NCBI RefSeq assembly: GCF_007859715.1
Contig: NZ_SJPG01000001.1
Coordinates: 4,242,728 to 4,306,727, forward strand
DNA: 64,000 nt
Reading direction: 5' to 3'
Origin: Rubinisphaera italica
Lineage (GTDB): Bacteria > Planctomycetota > Planctomycetia > Planctomycetales > Planctomycetaceae
Shown: positions 60,100-64,000 of the stretch, one piece after another
Numbering within the stretch: the stretch's first letter is position 1
Layout of the letters: each line of letters begins with the position of its first letter
Made by a program: the position numbers and the translations under genes
Notes under the pieces: generated by a model
Databases searched by the model: none
Told to the model about the DNA's origin: nothing
The model's input: only the letters and a program-made list of their open reading frames with translations

Positions 60100-61439
60100 T
60101 GAACCGAATTTCATCACAACAGCGAAAATTGGTTTATCTGATCATCATCGTGCTCCTGCTGGCCCCGATCGTCTATTTCGGAGCCCCGGGCAACGGTAAG
60201 GATGAGAACTCGGGTGGAAAACTGGCTCAACTGCGGAGCAAGTACGACCTGGGTGAAACCAGCCTGGGAAATGTCGATCCTGCCTCAGCAACAATGAACC
60301 TGGTTCTGCTGGGACTACGGGGAATAGCCTCCAATATGCTGTGGTCACAGGCTGTCGAACAGAAATCGCAAAAAGACTGGGCTGGCTTACGTGCAACTGT
60401 CGATTCGATTGTCCTGTTGCAGCCTCACTTCAAGCAGGTGTGGGAATTCCAGGGTTGGAATCTGGCTTACAATGTTTCCGCGGAATGGGATGGCGTCGCT
60501 GACCGTTATGAATGGGTCAAAGAGGGTGCCAAATTCATGATGAGAGGGAGCGATCGCAACTACAAATATCCCGAGTTGTATTGGGAAAGTGGCCGAATTC
60601 TGGGACAGAAGATTGGCCGGGCGGATGAAAAACTCTTCTTCCGTCGCTACTTTCTTGACGACCCGAACCGAGAAGGTGGTGGTCCCGATCCTGAAGTCAA
60701 TCCCGACGGAAAAGATAACTATCTGGCGGCCAAGGACTGGTTTGAGAAAGCCAACGAAGTTGAGCTTCAACCCGGCGTATCACAAAGTCGACTAGCCCGA
60801 GTGCTCTTCCGCTCTTATCCGGTTCGTTCTCAAATCGATTATGCGAACACCTTCCAGGAAGAAGGAAAGTTCGATGAAATTGAGCGTATTCGAGAGGCAT
60901 GGGAAGTTGCATCCACTGAACTCCGCGAAGACTGGGGTTCAGAACGTTTTATGACTCCAGCCGGGGCGATCGTACTCGAAGCCAATGATGAAATTCTGGA
61001 AGCGATTATCCACGAAGAAGGCGATCAAGTTTCTCTGGAGCAGAAACATGAATGGGTGAACCGTCGTCAGAATATGTCCAACTATCGTTACTGGCGACTG
61101 CTGTGCCGCGTGGAATCAGAAGCGGAAACGATTGAAGCTCACCGCAATCTGTTTCTCGGAAAACGAGCCTTTATTGATCGCCAGGACACTTACGAAGCCG
61201 AGCGATTGCTGACTCAGGGGATGACCACTATGGAAAAAATCCTGGGGGAATGGCCCGAGTTGAAACAGGAAGACAACTTCCGCGAAGAGTGTCTTAAATC
61301 GGTTGTGATCTGGAGAGGTTGTAAGCAGGCACAGGGTGAAGAAATCCCTGCGGACTTCCCACTGAAAAGCCTCTGGGATTCTTATCCCGGCGAAGCTCAG
61401 GAGTACTCGGATCTCTTCCGCTCACTTTACGGCGGCTAA
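60099..61439 (+). CDS. Membrane-anchored protein coupled to the ABC permease
   Basis: A 446-residue protein with an N-terminal membrane anchor (residues 11-28, [18 protein letters not shown]) and a long hydrophilic helical domain with Trp/Tyr-rich turns ([32 protein letters not shown]) that recall TPR-like helices, though no repeat is certain. The ATG at 60099 shares its A with the permease TAA stop, a TAATG overlap implying translational coupling. It therefore probably acts with the ABC exporter as an accessory or substrate-handling subunit. The frame extends upstream to 59991, antiparallel to nothing but within the permease gene, so is not used. The family was not recognised. A strong terminator follows. 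Confidence 0.72.
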   Translation: MNRISSQQRKLVYLIIIVLLLAPIVYFGAPGNGKDENSGGKLAQLRSKYDLGETSLGNVDPASATMNLVLLGLRGIASNMLWSQAVEQKSQKDWAGLRATVDSIVLLQPHFKQVWEFQGWNLAYNVSAEWDGVADRYEWVKEGAKFMMRGSDRNYKYPELYWESGRILGQKIGRADEKLFFRRYFLDDPNREGGGPDPEVNPDGKDNYLAAKDWFEKANEVELQPGVSQSRLARVLFRSYPVRSQIDYANTFQEEGKFDEIERIREAWEVASTELREDWGSERFMTPAGAIVLEANDEILEAIIHEEGDQVSLEQKHEWVNRRQNMSNYRYWRLLCRVESEAETIEAHRNLFLGKRAFIDRQDTYEAERLLTQGMTTMEKILGEWPELKQEDNFREECLKSVVIWRGCKQAQGEEIPADFPLKSLWDSYPGEAQEYSDLFRSLYGG

Positions 61440-61464
61440 TCGGTTAATTTGATCCAAGGACAAT

Positions 61465-61502
61465 AAAACCACGAGAGAAGAATCATTCTCCCGTGGTTTT
61501 TT
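61465..61502 (+). terminator. Rho-independent terminator of the ABC operon
   Basis: Inverted repeat aaaaccacg/cgtggtttt extended by gagaa/ttctc, followed by six T, 25 bases after the stop at 61439. Confidence 0.92.
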
Positions 61503-61630
61503 AATTGAGCTACAGGTTCACGACAAGTTGAAAATTGGGTCATATAATACGCTTTCTAATTTGAAATAGCGAGATTCTACGACTTAAAACAATATCTGAA
61601 AGATCAGTATTTTCATTGTAAAAAAATGTT

Positions 61631-61709
61631 TCACGCCAAGACGCAAAGCCGCAAAGAATTTATAATCGATGTCTTTGAAGCATCTTTGCGACTTTGCGTC
61701 TTTGCGTGA
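61631..61709. repeat. 26-bp armed inverted repeat
   Basis: Arms 61631-61656 (tcacgccaagacgcaaagcc...) and 61684-61709 are reverse complements with two mismatches, around 27 bases. The arm is itself built of near-repeats gacgcaaag/gccgcaaag. It lies in the 461-base space between the ABC operon and proB, where no gene was seen. Similar cgcaaag-type palindromes are common in bacterial genomes; whether it occurs elsewhere in this genome cannot be checked here. Confidence 0.75.
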
Positions 61710-61900
61710 TTCCTTCTTTTTTTCATGAGCGTTTAGAGTTCCCTTGGAATTTGATCCTGGAAATAATTTCCAATTTCACCACATTGTTTCATAGAATATA
61801 ACCCATTGATTACCTTGGTAACCTGGGGGCTTCCAGTGGCTTTCAAACTGGGGTATAAACGCTCTTTCTTATTAGATTCCGTAAATCACGAAATTGTAAA

Positions 61901-63115
61901 TCAATCAAGCATCACGAGATTGTCTCGGTGAATCACTTCGAGGAAGGGAAGCGTTCCTGTTTTCGTCCGTATCTCTTCGGAGCGTTGACCAATCAACTGA
62001 TGAGCGTGATCAGAATTATAATTGCTCAACCCGCGTGCGAATTCGGCTCCATCAGCTGTTTTAATTGAAACGACCTCGCCGACATCGAAAACGCCGCGTA
62101 TCTCTCGAACTCCAATTGGCAATAACGATTTCCCCGCTTCGACAATCGCTCTGCGGGCTCCATCATCGACAACGAAACTCCCTCGGGGATTGATCGTAAA
62201 CCCAATCCAGCGTTTCCAGGCCGGCATGAATTTACCTCGGCCCAGAAAAGCGGTTCCGACATTTTCACCGTTCAGAATTTTCATCAGCACATGATTATCT
62301 TCCCCGTTGGCAAGTATCACATTCTCTCCGACAGAAACCGCTTTTTTGATCGCGGTCAATTTCGAGTGCATTCCGCCTGTTCCGCCGGAACTTCGTGAGG
62401 AACCAACGCAATTGAACAGGTTATCGTCCCAGTCTTCTACGTTCGAAATTAATTTGCTGTTTTGATCTCGGGGATCGCCATCGAATAATCCTTCAATCAC
62501 TGAAAGAATGATGAGCAGAGGGGCGTCGAGAAGATTAGTCACCATGGCCGCGAGTTGATCGTTATCGCTGAATTTTGTTCCGGCATGTGTGGGGGTTTGT
62601 CGGACCGAATGCGGCAACTCAATATCGGATCGCATCGCTGTTGGGAATGGTGTCGCGATTTCATTCACGCTGACAGTATCGTTCTCGTTGATAATCGGCA
62701 CACATCCATATTCAAAAAGTGTGTGCAAAGTGTTTCGTACATTCAGATACCGGGAGCGATTCCGGAAATCGTTGGCAGTCAACAAGAGTTGAGCCGCTCG
62801 ATAACCATGCTTCTGAAAGGCCTGGTCATAGAGTCCAATCAAATGTGCCTGCCCGGTCGCAGCAGCGGCCTGCAGATGAGGAAGATCTTTAGGACGTTCC
62901 TTCAACCCCAGCAGTCTCATCCCGGCCCCTATGGAACCACTCGAAACCAATACGCAGCGTTTACCTCGTGCACGAATTTCATTGACCTGCTCAGCCAGTG
63001 CTGCAATTCGGGAAGGATCGAGAGCCTGTTTTTCATCGGAGAGCACATTCGTGCCAATTTTGATGACAAAGGTCCGCGCAGACTCAGCCAGCTCCTTACG
63101 AATTGGGTTGTTCAT
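61901..63115 (-). CDS. proB: Glutamate 5-kinase
   Basis: First enzyme of proline synthesis, phosphorylating glutamate to glutamyl-5-phosphate, cytoplasmic, 404 residues. The amino-acid kinase domain has FVIKIGTNVLS, VSSGSIGAGM, PIINENDTVSV and FSDNDQLAAMV; GGTGGMHSKLTAIKKA carries the ATP-site motif. The C-terminal PUA domain (about 300-404, from PRGSFVVDDGARRAIVEAGK) matches the longer ProB version. The ATG at 63115 gives the family start. The companion proA gene is not adjacent in this window. Family assignment is secure. Confidence 0.96.
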   Translation of the reverse strand: MNNPIRKELAESARTFVIKIGTNVLSDEKQALDPSRIAALAEQVNEIRARGKRCVLVSSGSIGAGMRLLGLKERPKDLPHLQAAAATGQAHLIGLYDQAFQKHGYRAAQLLLTANDFRNRSRYLNVRNTLHTLFEYGCVPIINENDTVSVNEIATPFPTAMRSDIELPHSVRQTPTHAGTKFSDNDQLAAMVTNLLDAPLLIILSVIEGLFDGDPRDQNSKLISNVEDWDDNLFNCVGSSRSSGGTGGMHSKLTAIKKAVSVGENVILANGEDNHVLMKILNGENVGTAFLGRGKFMPAWKRWIGFTINPRGSFVVDDGARRAIVEAGKSLLPIGVREIRGVFDVGEVVSIKTADGAEFARGLSNYNSDHAHQLIGQRSEEIRTKTGTLPFLEVIHRDNLVMLD

Positions 63116-63351
63116 CCCTGAGGTCTTCTTTGAAGATGTTTGAAAGAGGTGAGAAAATGAGGAATTCAGAACGTCTAATACTTGCTCCCCGGAAGAACAT
63201 TATTTGCATCAGCTGGCATAAACTCTATGGATATCGGAGTTTAACCGACTTGCCAAACGAATGCCGTCCTCTACTGATGCTTTGTGCAAATCTCCACGCC
63301 CATAAGATTGTTGTGGTTATGCCACTTAGTCGATAATAAAAAGTTCATCGA

Positions 63352-64000
63352 TTATCGACGGCTTGAAGTCTCAGACTTTGGCACGATGATATCACCCGTC
63401 ACTCTCAATTTGATTTTGCCGATACACTTGCTTTGAGGCGGAACATTCACGCGAACGAAGAGTTGACCATCCTGAGGAGATTTCATTTCGCCGCTTTTTC
63501 CGATAGAAAATGGATCGCTCGATTTCCCTTTCGCATCGACAATCAAACCCATCAAAGCCCCCAGGGGGACACCGGCTGCCAGGTCGGTTTTAACGTCTTT
63601 AGAAGCGACTCCATCTGGCCCGACCGTTTGATTAACAAGCATGCGGAATTCCCCGTTGGATTCAAATCGAATTGTATTGCCTTTGGTGACACCGACATTG
63701 GCAGGGATCCAACTCTGACTGGCATCGACTTCCAGGATCGCTTCATTACCAGCGATTCGTGCCTCTTCAAGAGAGTCGATTTTATCTTTCACCTGCTTCA
63801 GGTCAGGAGCGAGTTTGAGCATTTGCTGGAGAATTCCTTTCGCTTTTTCCAGCTCACCCAGATCTTCGTATTCCCGAGCGAGATCCGCAGACGTTTCCAG
63901 AAAATCCTGATGCGCCTGTTCGGCCTGCTGATCAAGAATCGTGACATTGGCGGCGTTGTTGCGACTCGATTTACTGCTGGAACCTGACTTCTGCGAATAG
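63352..64000 (-). CDS. Partial protein with a PA-IL-like domain
   Basis: The frame is open to the window edge, so the N-terminus is missing; I read 216 residues. The first visible part is a Ser-rich, then helical TPR-like segment (LETSADLAREYEDLGELEKA). The C-terminal 120 or so residues resemble the PA-IL/LecA galactose-binding fold: VTKGNTIRFESNGEFRMLVN, then GPDG, VPLGALMGLIVD and DGQLFVRVNVPP. The Gly-Pro-Asp-Gly and LGALMG patterns match that group; sugar binding is inferred. Stop at 63352. An internal ATG at 63822 is not the likely start. The gene lies upstream of proB on the same strand with a 236-base gap. Confidence 0.65.
   Translation of the reverse strand, partial: YSQKSGSSSKSSRNNAANVTILDQQAEQAHQDFLETSADLAREYEDLGELEKAKGILQQMLKLAPDLKQVKDKIDSLEEARIAGNEAILEVDASQSWIPANVGVTKGNTIRFESNGEFRMLVNQTVGPDGVASKDVKTDLAAGVPLGALMGLIVDAKGKSSDPFSIGKSGEMKSPQDGQLFVRVNVPPQSKCIGKIKLRVTGDIIVPKSETSSRR

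Overview
The window looks like a chromosomal segment of a planctomycete (Planctomycetota, Planctomycetales-like), of moderate GC. The evidence is the gene families: an ECF sigma factor next to a Ser/Thr kinase with a cache-type sensor, a PVC-type propeller dehydrogenase fused to an SGNH hydrolase, a TIGR03009-like secreted protein, a Minf_1886-like protein, a bacterial tripeptidyl-peptidase II homologue, a barrel-less secretin-N protein beside a GspE ATPase, and tetrahydromethanopterin (H4MPT) C1 genes. I see no insertion sequence, prophage, CRISPR array, tRNA or rRNA. Most of it reads as ordinary chromosome.

Layout. 0-4.7 kb: nitrogen cluster amt (5' end cut by the window), glnB and glnD, with a terminator-like hairpin after amt and another after glnB. 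5-12 kb: a degenerate RmlD-like protein, a receiver-HATPase fusion, a 2-hydroxyacid dehydrogenase, a SulP transporter fused to beta-carbonic anhydrase with paired GCAA-N4-TTGC dyads upstream, a Tat-type lipoprotein and a SnoaL-like protein. 12-24 kb: TPP II-like protease, serS, a TPR protein and a large secreted YCF48-like/CBM9-like protein. 22.5-27.3 kb (minus): gspE behind a secretin-N-repeat gene. 27.8-35.2 kb: yjdM, a Gfo/Idh oxidoreductase, homocysteine S-methyltransferase and SAM methyltransferase, a GlsB-like protein, archaeal-type glucose dehydrogenase, an MBL hydrolase and a DUF1499 protein.

35.3-38.6 kb: C1 module mtdB-like, fae and an ATP-grasp gene of the type found in H4MPT clusters. 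Fae captures formaldehyde on H4MPT and MtdB oxidises the product. A terminator lies between fae and mtdB, and a tandem dyad repeat lies just upstream of fae. 38.6-41.5 kb: mnmA, a lysine/alanine-rich histone H1-like gene, then 1.3 kb without a convincing gene that holds a compact three-way-junction RNA candidate. 41.5-49 kb: HEAT-repeat lipoprotein, ECF sigma factor, sensor kinase with an NCD catalytic motif in place of HRD, and a bile-acid/sodium symporter homologue that runs antisense into the kinase 3' end. 49.4-64 kb: YkgJ-like protein, hisS, SGNH-dehydrogenase-HEAT protein, several planctomycete-type secreted or hypothetical proteins, an ABC exporter operon with a translationally coupled membrane-anchored protein, proB, and a partial lectin-like gene leaving the window.

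The intergenic spaces hold several palindromic repeat families: a 29-31 bp armed perfect hairpin (two copies), a roughly 100-bp dispersed repeat (three copies, two supplying the stop codon of the preceding gene), a GC-rich branched element (two copies), and several single elements. These repeats, the structured RNA candidate and the C1 module are the parts most worth following up. All functions are assigned by reading motifs; no database search was run.
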